A stretch of DNA of 64,000 nucleotides. Origin: Eriocheir sinensis. Taxonomy: Eukaryota; Arthropoda; Malacostraca; Decapoda; Varunidae. The stretch is from NCBI RefSeq assembly GCF_024679095.1, contig NW_026111630.1:305001-369000 (forward strand), read 5' to 3'. A program made the translations under genes and the position numbers. Shown one piece after another: positions 44,910 through 62,578 of the stretch; within the stretch, counting starts at the first letter, position 1, and every line of letters starts with the position of its first letter. The notes under the pieces were generated by a model. The model was given only the letters and a program-made list of their open reading frames with translations. It made no database searches and was not told where the DNA came from.

Positions 44910-47150
44910 AGGGAGTGGAATGTAGGGAGAGGAGGAGGAGGAGGAGGAGGAGGACTAATCTATTTCACCGTTCGTCAAGGGAGCAAGTCAGTCGTGGGCG
45001 TGACCTTGACCGTGAGAAGAAAAGCTTATGAGAACGTTCAAGTAAGGGGAAGAGATGCAAATTGTAATGGGTGAGTCTGTGGTAATGAAAAAAAAAAATC
45101 TTACAACAACGCTGAAGTATAAAAAAAATAGGAATGAATGAACTGGGGAAAATGCGATAATTCCAACATATAAGTTAGGGAAAGAATAGTTAGCAAAAGG
45201 TGCTACTGGCAAGAAAATGATGTTGGGAAAGGTTGTAGCTGTGGTGATGGAAATAAACAGCCTATTTCAGTGTCCGAGTTAGGTAAAAAATATAATAATT
45301 CATCATCCCTATCACAACCACTGCCACATTCTTCAGTAAACACCCCTCGGCTATCCTCACCATCTTCCTTTCAGCATCCTCACCACTGCTGCAATATTCA
45401 CCCAACATTTATTCTAAACGAACATCATCATCACCTTCATTTCACACTATCACCACCATCTTCACTCACCACACTCATCCCTAGAGGCACTTTACGCACA
45501 CTGACACCACCAACATCACCATCACCATTCACCATCAAAATTCATCCCCATTCTCTTCTCCTCCTCCTCCTCCTCCTCCTCCGTCACCGTTACCAAGCCT
45601 AACACAAAGCTAGACAGATGGAAAAGAGAAAAATTGATGGCGGCAGTCACCTCGGTCGAGAGACGGATTAAAAGATCAAATAAAATAAAACAATGAAAAC
45701 TCCCCGCCGACGCAGTGGTCCGATATAAACACAATTAGAATGAAAAAGTATAATGCTCGTGTTTAATACAAGCGTTGTAAAAAAAAAGTGTTTAGTCTCT
45801 TAATTCTCTCCCTCTCCCTCCTCTTCCTCCTGCGCCTCGTTATGTCAGGCAGGTGTGTGTGCTGAGGGGAAGGCGGCAATCTTTCTATACTCTTACTTTC
45901 TCCTCTTAATATCCTCTTCCTCTTACTTCATCTTCCTCTTATATCCTTTTTCTTCTCACTTTCCTTGTGTTCCTTTTCCTCTTACTTTCCGTTGCCTATT
46001 ACGTTATTTTCCTCATACTTTCTTTTCCACTAATTTTCCATTTTCTCTTACTTCCTTCCCTACTTACTCTCTTTCTCCTGTTAGTCCTTTTTTACTTTTT
46101 CTTTCTTTCTCCTATTACTTCCATTTTCCTCTTACTACATTTATCATTTATTTCCATATTTTTTCTTTACTGTTTGTTCTCCTTCACGTTTTTTCCCTAT
46201 CTCTCTCTTCCATCTGTCTTCTTTCCCTCTTCCTTCCTCGTCCGCATTCTCCCCGCGCCTCCTCGCCGCCTCTCACCCTCCACACCTCCTCTGTAATGGC
46301 CTGAGCACGAGGCGACCCAAGGCATCCTCGGCTCCACCTTTATCTCAAATACTTTTCTCTCTTCTCATTTTCTTTTTTCCTTTCATCTGCCGGTTTCCGT
46401 AATAACTGAATACAACACTATTACCTTCTTTTAAGGACTCTTTCTTTTCGTTTTAGGCCAAACCTTCTACTATTCCTTTCATCTAATCCTTTCTCATTTA
46501 ACATATTTTCCACAAGGTCTCCATATGTTTTATTTGTATCTGTAGTAACGAATGACAGCCAAGAATATTTGTTATTTATCTACTTCCAGTCCAAAGGTAT
46601 TTTTTTTATCTTTTTCTCATCCCTTCTCTTTCACTTTTTTTAGTATAATCTATCTTCAGATTTCTTTCCCCTTTTACTCGCTTCTTCAGTCACCAAAAAG
46701 TCACTACTTTTCTTCTATGGTTTTATTTTTGAATTCATTAATTTCCCAGTCTTCAACCTATCATTCTATCGCTTTTCCAGACCCCTAATTATATCCTTTC
46801 CCACTAATTTCTATTACGTTTTTTCTCTATTTACGACAAGGAATACATAAGGGAAGTTAACTTCTCTCTTTACCAAAACCCTCATTTAAATTCCTCTCAG
46901 ACTGTGTAGGTAAATATTTATGTTCTCATATTTTCTCCACATGGGTTTCTTACCAAAAATACTAACTTCAATATATGTACGTAACTTCCTAAGAGTTTTA
47001 GCTCAGAACTAAAAATACATTAATCGATAAATACATAAAGAAACATGAAACATCAGAAGGACGCACACGATACATATACAGAAGTACACATGAGATTGAT
47101 AACAAGACGTACATGAAATAGATTAATAAAAGGTTGTAAATGGACAAAAG
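44908..47150. other. Low-complexity intergenic region
   Basis: 45270-45600 is rich in CACCATC-like triplets. 45790-46300 is a strongly pyrimidine-rich tract. 46300-47150 is AT-rich with no open frame beyond about 80 codons. No RNA gene or element was recognised. Confidence 0.55.
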
Positions 47151-47154
47151 GTAG

Positions 47155-47447
47155 CTAAAGTTGGGGGCATACGCTGTAGCAGCGCGTGGCCTCGGTGCTC
47201 ATCTCCGTAACATTGGCCCTTGAGCCTGTGGTGGGAGGGAGCCCATTACCCCGGGACACAGGGCCAGTGTGACATCCGGGTTACCACAGTTTACCTTCCC
47301 CAGGTTTCCCCAGGTACCCATTTATCGACCAGCCCTAGAGTGAGGATGAACAGCTGGGTGAGCTGCACGCCGACTGCCCGGGCCGGGATTCGAACCCGGG
47401 CCCGCGGAGTAGAAGCCAGGCACGCTGACCACTAGACCACGGAGGCG
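47155..47447 (-). mobile_element. tRNA-derived SINE 1
   Basis: A minus-strand SINE. Its head is tRNA-like with A box TGGTCTAGTGG (47429-47439) and B box GGTTCGAATCC (47386-47396), at a spacing normal for a pol III promoter. A body unrelated to tRNA follows, with GGGTACCTGGGGAAACCTGG and CAGGCTCAAGGGCCAATG, ending near GCATACGCTGTAGCAGC on the plus strand. Ends are approximate because target duplications were not clear. The head pairs poorly as a whole tRNA, so it is a SINE promoter rather than a tRNA gene. Confidence 0.8.
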
Positions 47448-47449
47448 TA

Positions 47450-48110
47450 TAATAAACAAAATAGACAAAGATATGCATATTATATAATTAAATATAATAC
47501 ATATATGTAACAGAAAATACCATTTTATAGAAAATATATCTAAAATAACATGCAAAAAACAAACATACGCAACATACAAAGACAAAACACAACACTAAAG
47601 ATAAAAAAAACACAGCGGGCAGATACTTGGCTAAACACACAAGCAAAGCAACAGGTAAACAGGTTAACTATTAGCAGAGGAGGATGAAAACCCAGCAGAA
47701 GGCGAGCAAGGAGGAAGAGAAGGGAAAAGGAAGGGGTGAAGAGAGGGGAAAGGGAGGGGCAAAAGTGAAAGGGTGGGGAAAAGGAGGGAGCGGGGAAAGC
47801 AGGTATGAAGCAGAGAAGAATAGGAAGGAAGGAGAGGACCAATGGGAGGAAGAAGGGTGAGAGGAAGGGAGAAAAGTATGGAGAAGGGCGAGAAGAAAGC
47901 AGGGCAGGCGGGGGGGAAAGAGAGGGAGAGTTAGATCAAGAGGAGGAAGAGGGTGAGGAGGGAGGGAGGGGAATGTGAGACGGAAGAAGGGCAAGGTGGG
48001 AGGGGAGGGGTGCTAATAAGGGTCAGTTTGCAATGAGCTCCCCACGTGACCAAAACCCTCCTTGAGCTGACTTTACCAATGTTGTCTAAAGGAGGAGGAG
48101 GAGCAGGTGG
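47450..48110. other. AT-rich then purine-rich spacer
   Basis: 47450-47680 is AT-rich and 47680-48010 is an A/G-rich tract. The stretch 48010-48095 (GCAATGAGCTCCCCACGTGA) is unique but non-coding as far as I can see. Confidence 0.5.
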
Positions 48111-48230
48111 AACACAAAGTTACACAAAGAAAAAACAAACAACAGCAGACCTGCTGGTCCTTACGAGGCTGTTTGTGACAAGCTACACTAACTATCAACT
48201 CAAACGTGGAAGATGAAGGATAGCAAAGGC
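48111..48230 (-). mobile_element. LINE D copy 3, 120-bp 3' stub
   Basis: Only the last ~120 bases of the family: tail CACAAAGTTACACAAAG, then CAACAGCAGACCTGCTGGTC and GTTTGTGACAAGCTACACTA, as in the other copies. (GGA)n sequence lies on both sides (48091-48104 and from 48231). Confidence 0.85.
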
Positions 48231-48900
<670 letters not shown>

Positions 48901-49205
48901 GAACACAAAGAAACACAAAGGAAGAACAAACAACAGCAGACCTGCCGGTCCTTACGAGGCTGTTTGTGACAAGCTACACTAACTATCTAATCAAAGGTGG
49001 AAGATAAAGGACAACAAAGGCGAGGGCTCCTCCCCACCCCCCATCCCTCCAGCCAAAGCTGGCAGGAAAGGAAAAAGAACCATGCAGCATGGAAAAACTG
49101 CATGGAATTTATGTAGGAAAGAGGAAAGAACTACCATTACTGCTACCACTAACCGGGCGATAAAAGCGGACAAGGACACCAGTGTTCGAAAGAACTTAAG
49201 GTTAT

Positions 49206-52000
49206 TACGACAATGAGTAATATCTTAGTTGCTGGTTGGATTCAAAATACTTGTCTAATCTATTCTTGAAGGCCGTAACTGTTGTACTATCAACGACATC
49301 ACACGGTAGAAAGTTTCAAACATTAACAACTCGATTGAAGAAGAACTCTTTAGCTTCGTGCGACGATAATCTTTTACCACTTATCTTCAAATTATGATTT
49401 CTTCTTGTTCTAATTGATCGATCAATTGTAAAGTACTCTTCCGCATTAATATCACTGAATCCTTTAAACATTTTAAACACTTCTATTAGATTGCCTCGCA
49501 TTCTTCGTTTTGATAGGCTGAATAAATTTACTTCTTTAAGCCTTTGTTCATATGATAAATTTATCAACCTAGGAATCATCTTTGTTACTCTTCGTTGAGC
49601 CCGTTCCAACTTTTCTGTCTTTTCTGTAATAGGGAGACCAAAACTGTACACAGTACTCTAGACGGGGTCGAACCAACGAATTATACAGTTTTAATATTAC
49701 TTTTTCCGATTTATTATTAAAGACTCGTCCGATGAAGCCAACCAACTTGTTTGCAGTTTTAACTACCTCTGAACAATGCTGACCGGGCTTTAAATCGCTT
49801 GATATAGTGATTCCAAGATCCTTTTCTTTACTTACTGCTGAAAGTTGTTAGCCATTCATTACGTACCGAACGCGATTGTTATTTTTTTCCGATGTGCAAC
49901 ACTTTACATTTGTTAACGTTAAATTTCATTTGCCATTGATTGGCCCAACGTGCAAGTCGATCTAGATCTGATTGTAAAGCTTCTTCGTCGAGTGTCGCAG
50001 TTACTTTACTAGCAATTTTTGTGTCATCAGCAAATTTTGATACTTTGCAAGTGAGCCCATCATCAATATCATTAACATAAATTAAGAAGAGCATGGGGCC
50101 AAGCACTGATCCTTGAGGTACGCCGCTTTTGACATCGAGCCAGTTAGATGTAACACCGTTTAGAACTACTCTTTGTTTCCGCTCAGAGAGCCAGCCCGCA
50201 AGCCAATTGTGAATGTTACCCAAGATACCGTGCGCCAATAGTTTGCTGAGCAATCGTTGGTGGGGGACCTTATCAAATGCCTTTTGAAAATCCAGATATA
50301 TGATATCTACTGATCTGCTTTCATCGAACACCTCAAAAATATAGTGAAAAAAAAATCAAGTAAGTTAGTCAAACACGAACGTTTACTACGGAAGCCATGT
50401 TGCGAATTATTTATTATATTATTTTCTTCGAAGAATTTCACCATATTGTCGCGAATGATAGTCTCCATTAACTTACAAACAATCGATGTCAGGCTAATTG
50501 GTCGATAGTTTCCTGGATGAGACTTGTCCCCCTTTTTGAAAATTGATGTGACATTTGCAAGTTTCCAATCCGACGGAACTTTTTCCAGCTGTTAAAGATT
50601 TATTGAGTATGATGGAGAGCGGTTGACAAATTTGATGTTTGATTTCTTTTAAGACCCTAGTGGTACTTTTGTCTGGACCAGGAGCTTTGCTTACTTTAAT
50701 CTTTTCAGTTGTGCGTAAAATGTCACTTTCTATGATGAGCACGTCACTTAACATCTTTTCGGTCCTTCTGACCTCCGGCGGTTGAGGTGATAAACAATCT
50801 TCGTCGGTAAATACTGATGCGAAAAAGTTATTTAGGATTGTAGCCATTTCATTTTCATCGTTCGTGTGGTTACCATTTTCATTAGCAAGCGGTCCGATAC
50901 CACAAGTGAGTGACTTTTTATTATTTACATAGCTAAAAAATTCTTTAGGATTAGATTTACTTGATTCTGCTATATATTCTTCAAGATTTTTCTTGCTTCG
51001 TTTTATTAATTTCTTGGTTTCGCGGCGAATTCTGTCCAACTCTAGTTTGTCAGCCTCGCTCTGAGTTGATATGTATCTACTGTATAAGCATTTTTTAAGA
51101 GATAGGCTATTTTGAATTTCGTTATTCCACCATTTGGGTTTCTTCTTAGAAGCTGAACGTCTGTTACGATAGGGTACGCATATGCTTATGGCATTGTTCA
51201 ATATTGTGGTGAAGGCCCCCCAAGATTTATCAATATCTGTTTCCGCCGAGATTTCAGTCCAGTCAGAATTATTTAGAATTGATCGGAGTCTTACGAAATT
51301 CGCTCTCTGATAATCAGGCACCTTTTCTTTACGAGGAGTTACTTCACTTTCTTTCATATTGATGCTGAATGTGATTGTTCGGTGATCGCTAGAACTAAAA
51401 ATTGGACCAACATTTACTTCGTTAACTAGATCAGCTGTCATTGAAAAGATAAGGTCAAGTATATTATTTTCCCGAGTCGGTTCTTGAACGTGTTGATGCA
51501 AATCACTTCCTAGTAAATTTGTGTACAGGTCGAGCCCTGTATGACAGTTCAACGGTTCACCCCATCTTTTCACTGGCAAGTTAAAGTCCCCAACAATTAC
51601 TGCCTCGCAACTGCTACTTGTTTCTAATAATAATTCACTTAATGCGTGGTCGATATCAAGAGTCTGCCTTGGCGGTCTGTAGATAAGTCCAATTACTATT
51701 TTATGAGATTCATTTTTAATTTCAATGAAGACCGTGTCTACATTGGTTATAATATCTGTTTTCACGGATACTTGATTGATAGAGTTGTGGATGTAAAAGA
51801 TAACGCCTCCACCCTGTCTGTTCTCTCTTTCATGACTAAAGATGGTATAACCCGGTTATCTATATTCCGCAATGAAATCTCTATTTGAAGTGTCTATCCA
51901 AGATTCTGTGGGTCCGATGATGTGATAATGATTTGTAGCTGCGAGGACTTCTAAGTCTTCAAATTTGTTACGTAGGCTACGAGCGTTTACATAGCAAGCT
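49206..52000 (-). pseudogene. LINE D ORF2, copy 2: endonuclease, RT, C-terminal domain
   Basis: The endonuclease is complete in order: YVNARSLRNKFEDL, TESWIDTSNRDF, QGGGVIFYIHNS, IYRPPRQTLD, VGDFNLP near 51570, EPTRENNILDLIF and SSSDHRTITF. One stop lies near 51855. The linker has KPKWWNNEIQ and NPKEFFSYVNNKK. RT blocks are VSKAPGPDKS, a +1 shift at GGAAAAAGTT near 50583, NYRPISLT, QHGFRSKRSCL, DFQKAFDKVPHQRL, GVPQGSVLGPMLF and KFADDTKIASKV. The C-terminal part reads AQRRVTKMIPRLINLSYE and FFFNRVVNVWNSL, then a stop near 49316 that comes earlier than in copies 1 and 4, which reach ESNQQLRYYSLS. Few changes separate it from an active copy. Confidence 0.88.
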
Positions 52001-52043
52001 TTAATGTGATTCGAGTCGGGGGTTTTGCGGGTTGAGTGCTCCC

Positions 52044-53320
52044 TTACGGTGGAGCTGCTGGTGTTTTCGCCCCAGCGTTTTTTGGCTTTCGAAGAGCCAC
52101 TTGGTCACAGAGCAGCCTCCCGAAACGGGCTGCTCCAACAGGGTTTAAGTGGATGTCATCAGGAAGGAACAAGTCTGAATCGTAGTAAAAATTGTTCCAC
52201 AAATTAGCGAACTGGGCGTTTTCTTGTGAGCAAAGGGACTGCAGTCTGCTGTTTGTGCTGAAGGCCTTACTGTAAAAGCTAGATTCCGCTCCGACCCTCG
52301 GGAGGATTCCTGAGATTATGATGTTACTGGCATCCGTTTTACGTTTATACTGCTTGATCATGCGGCGGTATTTCTCAAGCAGTTCCTCAGAACGGGTTGT
52401 CTTTACGTCATTCGTCCCCGCGTGAATGACAAAGAGGGTGTTTCGGTCGGCATTTCTCGTAACAGCATCGCACGCTGTGGTGATGTCGTCCAGTCTGGCA
52501 CCTGGATAGCAGTAACGTTTTCTGCGGCCGTTTGATGAACGACCACAGAACTCTACCAGCTGGCCACGCACCATGGAGTCCCCAACTAGGCGAGTCTCAA
52601 ACTCATCCTCCATGGTGTCTGCCAGCACCTGGAACCTATTGAAGGTAGTGGGGGTCAGTAAATCCTTGGTTGCCTGCTTCGGTTTGGCTCCATTCCTTAC
52701 AGGTTGGAACCCGACATCCTGTGAAGCAGGAAGAGAAGCGTTAAGTGGGGCAGGCTGGAAGTTGTCCTGTGGGGCAGGCTGGGAGTTAGCCTGTGAAGCA
52801 GGCTGGGGGTTAGCCTGCGAGGCAGGCTGGGGGTCAGCCTGTGAGGCAGGCTGGCGGTTGTCCTGTGAGGCAGGCTGGGGGTTAGCCTGTGAGGCAGGCT
52901 GGGGGTTAGCCTCTGAGGCAGGCTGGGGGGTAGCCTGTGAGGCAGGCTGGGGGTAGCCTGTGAGGCAGGCTGGAGGTTTGCCTGTGAGGCAGGCTGGGGG
53001 TTAGCATGTGAGGCAGGCTGGGAGTCAACATGTGAGGCAGGTAACACGCCCTCCCGTGAAGCAGGAGGGTCGTCTGGAGAGGGCACAGTCTCGGTGGAGG
53101 GCCTCTCAACCATCGATGGTGGAGTCACTGCCACATTACTTAAAACAAATTCATGAAGGGCTACGAATTTCTTTTCAAGATCATTGTGCTTGACTTTCCA
53201 TTCAGTCACAGTCTTCTGAAGATGTAGTCTTTGAACGCAGAGGCGGCAAGTTTTACTCAGCTGGAAGAACTGATCTGCAAATCGTCCGGGACAGACGTCA
53301 CACTTAAGGTTCGAAGGCAT
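52044..53320 (-). pseudogene. LINE D ORF1, copy 2: zinc finger, 8-residue repeats, SGNH esterase
   Basis: Start chosen at the ATG at 53320 because the N-terminus MPSNLKCDVCPGRF parallels MPSN... of family A. The Cys pattern (C-x2-C, then C-x2-C in KTCRLCVQRL) suggests a zinc finger of the PHD-like type reported for CR1 ORF1. A helical stretch (VTEWKVKHNDLEKKF) follows. The linker is made of 8-residue repeats of the PQPASQAN kind. The esterase ends the protein: LVGDSMVRGQLVEFCGR, YPGARLDDI, IHAGTNDVKTTRSEELL, and LPDDIHLNPVGAARFGRLL. A 23-bp unit in the 24-bp repeat shifts the frame by one base. That single change accounts for the difference in frame between the N-terminal and esterase parts. 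Confidence 0.85.
52745..53040. repeat. 24-bp minisatellite inside LINE D ORF1
   Basis: About twelve units of GGCAGGCTGGGGGTTAGCCTGTGA, all 24 bp except one 23-bp unit at 52941-52963 that lacks a G. Being a multiple of three, the repeat keeps frame except at that unit. Some units code for HVDS or DNRQ variants. Confidence 0.93.
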
Positions 53321-53439
53321 TGTTAGAAATTTAAGCGAGTTTGGGCAAATATTAAAAGCGCTTTCGAAATAACTTAAATTGTGACCATAAACTGAATTGT
53401 ATAAAAATTGTGCATGGAAATTAGATACTGCTGTGTTAG

Positions 53440-54021
53440 ATGCCTCCAACACTGGGAGTTCGCTCCCACAGGGTCTTGAAAACGCCTCAAAGACCAATCG
53501 CTTGTCCTGAGCCTCGGTCACGAGAGAGACTTTCACAACCCGGCGCTTTTCAGCAATTGTCCTCGAAGTTTTGTCCCATAGAACGGGGCCGGCGTAGTCA
53601 CTCAGAGCAGAGCTGGCAAGGGAGGAGAGGAACCAGCAATTCGTTCCCACTTTCCGAAACGTCTAACCCAACTCTGCGACCCTTTCGAGGCCTCGCCAGT
53701 GACACCTGTCACCAGGTGTTCTCCACCAACTCTAGAGAGTATCAGACGCCCTTCCTCAGAGACCAAAAAGCTGAAATATTCCTTGAGTATAAGAAAAACC
53801 CTCAGAAACTCCACCTAGAAGCCTGGAGGTACAACCTCAAATGGCCCACGGAAGACATCTCTTTCAGGAGAAAACAAGAACCAGCTGTTATGCAGACTAG
53901 GGATGGGAGTACCGTCGATAGAGGGGAAGGACGGGTAGCTCACACCGACAACTGGTTCCCAGGAAGACTTTTTAGTGCAGAGGTCGCCACACTCCTCTAC
54001 ACCCCAAGCCTTAATAATTAG
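53440..54021 (+). CDS. Unrecognised ORF, 193 codons
   Basis: A plus-strand open frame ending TLLYTPSLNN. Its first third (to about 53650) is antisense to the LINE D leader and is probably not meaningful. The later part reads REYQTPFLRDQKAEIFLEYK, LHLEAWRYNLKWPTEDISF and TDNWFPGRLFSAEVATLL, with mixed composition that is unlike the simple-repeat frames. I do not recognise it. It could be an exon, an unidentified element or chance. No splice sites are compelling. The following 200 bases (54022-54240) look non-coding. Confidence 0.25.
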   Translation: MPPTLGVRSHRVLKTPQRPIACPEPRSRERLSQPGAFQQLSSKFCPIERGRRSHSEQSWQGRRGTSNSFPLSETSNPTLRPFRGLASDTCHQVFSTNSREYQTPFLRDQKAEIFLEYKKNPQKLHLEAWRYNLKWPTEDISFRRKQEPAVMQTRDGSTVDRGEGRVAHTDNWFPGRLFSAEVATLLYTPSLNN

Positions 54022-54441
54022 GCACGGTCCAGCTGACTAGGACCCTGGAACTCCAGCCATTGTGTCATAAAGAGATCCTCTGCCTGCAGTCCAGTCCACC
54101 ACTGCTGCTGCCCAGAGGCTTCACCGTGACCCTGGCACGGGAGACAGATCAGGTATTACACCTTGTCCAAGGGTGACCTGAGACTATGCAAGGCAAGGAC
54201 GTCTAGTTCCCTGAGGTGAAAACACTTCACCCGCATACGAGGAGGAGGAGGAGGAGGAGGAGGCGGAGGAGGAGGAGGAAAGGACAGGAATCATAAAAAA
54301 ACATGGAAGTGGAAAGAAAGGTCAAGTGGGGGAAGAGTAAAGAAAAAAAGATGAAATAATGGAGGGAGAAGGAAAAGGAAGAAAAGGTGGGAATGAATAG
54401 TAGAAAGTTGTGAAAAGATAAGCAAATAATGAAGAAGTGAA

Positions 54442-54543
<102 letters not shown>

Positions 54544-54778
54544 CTCTTCTTCCAATCTGCAGCCTCCTTTTCCTTCCTCTCACCTCTCGTCTCTCCTTCC
54601 TCTCAATTTCCTTCCTCGTGCTCTTAAACTGACTGACCTCTCACACCTCCTCCTCCTCCTCCTCCTCCTCCTCCTATTCATTCCTTTACATATATTCCTC
54701 CCTCGTTTACCTATATATCCTCGTCCTTTCCTCACTTTCTGCCATCTTGTTTTCTTTCCATTTCTGCGTCGTCTTCCC

Positions 54779-55119
54779 TTTTTTTTTTTTTACGTCGCGG
54801 TTTATTGCGCCGGTAGGCTTCTTCCCGGTGGGGCCTGGTGGTCGGCCCAGCCCGTTCTGGCGCAAGCGAGTGTTTATAGTAGCGCCATCTTGTGTTGGCT
54901 CATGCTGCCCCCCGGAACTCATCTTTGAGCCTCTCTTTGGAAAGGTTATCTAGAGCCCGGGTTGATGGGTGGTCTTCAGGCCAGCATGTGGGTAGTCTTA
55001 GGCCACTCGGCGATGACTGAAAGACCTCAGCTGTGCGGCGGCCAGGATTCGAGCCCGCGTCCCTCCTGGAGCTCCTGAACGCGGGGCTGTCACGCTAACC
55101 ACTCAGCCACCGCCTCCCC
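54779..55119 (-). mobile_element. tRNA-derived SINE 2 with poly(A) tail
   Basis: A minus-strand SINE of about 340 bp. The tRNA-like head has A box TGGCTGAGTGG (55099-55109) and B box GGCTCGAATCC (55045-55055). The 43-base gap between boxes and the GAGGCGGTGGCTGAGTGGTT start resemble a class II tRNA (Leu/Ser type) with a long variable arm. The body includes CACTCGCTTGCGCCAGAACG and CAATAAACCGCGACG, then a tail of 12-13 A (T-run at 54779-54791). A relic of the same family lies at 20122-20215. Confidence 0.85.
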
Positions 55120-55548
55120 ACCTCTTGCTTTGCTTTTTTCCCATCTTGTTTTTCCTCCTTATTCCTCTCTACTTTTCCTTCTACCTCAGAACATCACATC
55201 TCCCAATTGCGTCTTCTCTTTTCCACCTCTCCTCTTTGCTTTTCTCTCAGCTGCCCTTTCTTTCCTCTTCCTTCTCTTCTTCTTGTCTTCTCCTTCTTCC
55301 TACTCACATATTCCTCATATTTCTACATTTCTCTTACCTCTCTATTCATCTTTCCCTTCCTCCTAGCTTCTCTCTGTGACACTCTCTCTTACCAGCTCTT
55401 CCTCCGCCTCCTCCTTCTCCTCCTACTCCATTCTTTCCTCAGCCTCCCTTTTCATAGCTTTTCATAGCACATGTTTTCCCTCCTTTTCCGCCTTTCACCG
55501 GCTTCCACACACCTTCCTTTTACCTCCTCCCTCCTCCCTTCTCCTCTT

Positions 55549-60240
<4,692 letters not shown>

Positions 60241-60383
60241 CAGAGCAGACTCATTAAGTGTATTGCAGACTCATTAAGTGAATTTTCATTGTCTCCTTGT
60301 CCGTCTTGTGCGTCTTCAATGTTTAACTTTTCTTGTTACTCGTCTATCTCTGACTGTCCGTCCATGTCCTCTTGTTGTCCACT

Positions 60384-60876
60384 CACAAAGGAACACAAAG
60401 GAAGAACAAACAACAGCAGACCTGCTGGTCCTTACGAGGTTGTTTGTGACAAGCTACACTAACTATCTAATCAAAGGTGGAAGATGAAGGACAGCAAAGG
60501 CGAAGGCTCCACACCCACATCCCTCCAGCCAAAGCTGGCAGGAAAGGAAAAAGAACCATGCAGCATGGAAAAACTGCATGGAATTTATGAAGGAAAGAGG
60601 AAAGAACTACCATTACTGCTACCACTAACCGGGCGATAAAAGCGGACAAGGACACCAGTATTCGAAAGAACTTAACGTTATTACGACAATGAGTAATATC
60701 TTAGTTGCTGGTTGGATTCAAAACACTTGTCTAATCTATTCTTGAAGGCCGTAACTGTTGTACTATCAACGACATCACAAGGTAGAGAGTTCCAAACATT
60801 AACAACTCGATTGAAGAAGAAGTGTTTAGCTTCGTGCGACGAGAATCTTTTACCACTTATCTTCAAATTGTGATTA
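60384..60876 (-). mobile_element. LINE D copy 4, 3' fragment
   Basis: A minus-strand fragment with tail CACAAAGGAACACAAAGG (60384-60401), the family 3' UTR, and the ORF2 end reading NHNLKISGKRFSSHEAKHFF through FESNQQLRYYSLS (stop near 60681). It is 5' truncated at 60876. The reading agrees with copy 1 in this part. The coding segment remains open. Confidence 0.92.
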
Positions 60877-60989
60877 CTCATACACATTGTTCCGCACACA
60901 CACCAACCCGTGCTCCCTCGTGCAGAAGGGAGCAATCTTCCCCCCTCCACCCCCCACCCCAAATAAAGTAACCCTGGCGGATACGAGTT

Positions 60990-61459
60990 TCTCTATCTGC
61001 GAACCGACTAGCCCTAAGAACACTCGCTATCACCAACAAACTTTGATGTTTATTAACAGGAAAAAAGACCACTTCGACAAAGAGACACGAATCACCATCC
61101 TTCAGTCACTGGTACTCAGTACCATCAAATACGGCATAACCATTTGGGAGACCACCAACTCTACCTTACTTGACAAGGTACAGAAAGTACAAAACTTTGC
61201 AATCAAAGTAGCAGACGGGAAAGCCAGGAAATTTGATCACGTCACACCATTATTTAATGAATTGAAGTGGCTCAGAATAAAAGATCTCGTCACCTTCACC
61301 TTAGTAATAACACTTTAAACACAAAATAGAAGTTCTCCCAGAAAATATCCTCTCCCTTACAACTGTTAACATTATATCAAACTCCACGACACGGCAGCAG
61401 AACAATCTATATGTCCCTAGAACAAACACTGACACAGGTGCGAGAGCTCTTTCTGTACT

Positions 61460-61497
<38 letters not shown>

Positions 61498-61580
61498 CTG
61501 TGGAACTCACTACAATTGTGAAATAAAAAAAAATCCAACAACTTGACTGCATTGAAAACGAACCTCAAAAAGAAATTACT
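60990..61580 (+). pseudogene. LINE G C-terminal fragment
   Basis: Reads FINRKKDHFDKETRI, LQSLVLSTIKYGITIWETT, VQKVQNFAIKVADGKARKFD and PLFNELKWLRIKDLVTF, then after a stop near 61317 PRTNTDTGARALSVLG, where a (GA)n run intervenes before SAVELTTI. This is the usual layout downstream of a LINE RT: I-YGI-IW, a Q--A--I helix, a hydrophobic repeat, then the GARALS--G--LWN-like end. Confidence 0.75.
61461..61494. repeat. (GA)n inside the LINE G coding region
   Basis: About 17 GA units placed between RALSVLG and the LWN-like block. They were probably expanded from a GGGA-like seed in the element. Confidence 0.9.
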
Positions 61581-61678
61581 GACTTCTGTATGATAACAAT
61601 GTATATATTCTTCATTTATATCTAATGTGTGTTGTGTAATGTATGTGTAGAATAACCTATTCTAGTGGAAATAAAGTT

Positions 61679-62235
<557 letters not shown>

Positions 62236-62308
<73 letters not shown>

Positions 62309-62578
62309 AATTCACTACGGCCTGATCACGAGTTGGACTCGCTTTCGCCAGCAGGTACCCTAGCGGCACGAGCAAGTGCATGCTCTTTACGTCGATCTCT
62401 GGGTACTGGCAGGACCTCACACACCACACACCCCATCCCCCTTGCTCAAGGGGGGACAGTAACCACTCCTAGTCAACGGAAAGAATCCGGCCTGAGCGGG
62501 GCTCGAGCCGCCACCTGTTTGGCCGTGAAGTCTAGCAGCCTGGCGCTCTAACCGACTGAGCTACCGGAGCGCGCGCGC

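Larger units (their letters stand above)
48902..53660 (-). mobile_element. CR1-like LINE, family D, copy 2 (longest)
   Basis: A minus-strand element with tail units CACAAAGAAACACAAAG at 48902-48918, 3' UTR, ORF2 (about 52000-49206), ORF1 (53320-52044) and some leader. It is very similar to copy 1 at 20.9 kb and copy 4 at 60.4 kb. The 3' end abuts a (GGA)n array. The 5' limit is uncertain: the ORF1 frame stays open upstream to 53650, so either the leader is open or ORF1 is longer. Confidence 0.9.

Noticed and set aside
47380..47447. tRNA gene on the minus strand
   Set aside because: A and B boxes are good but the acceptor and anticodon stems do not form a full cloverleaf, and a SINE body follows. 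Called a SINE.
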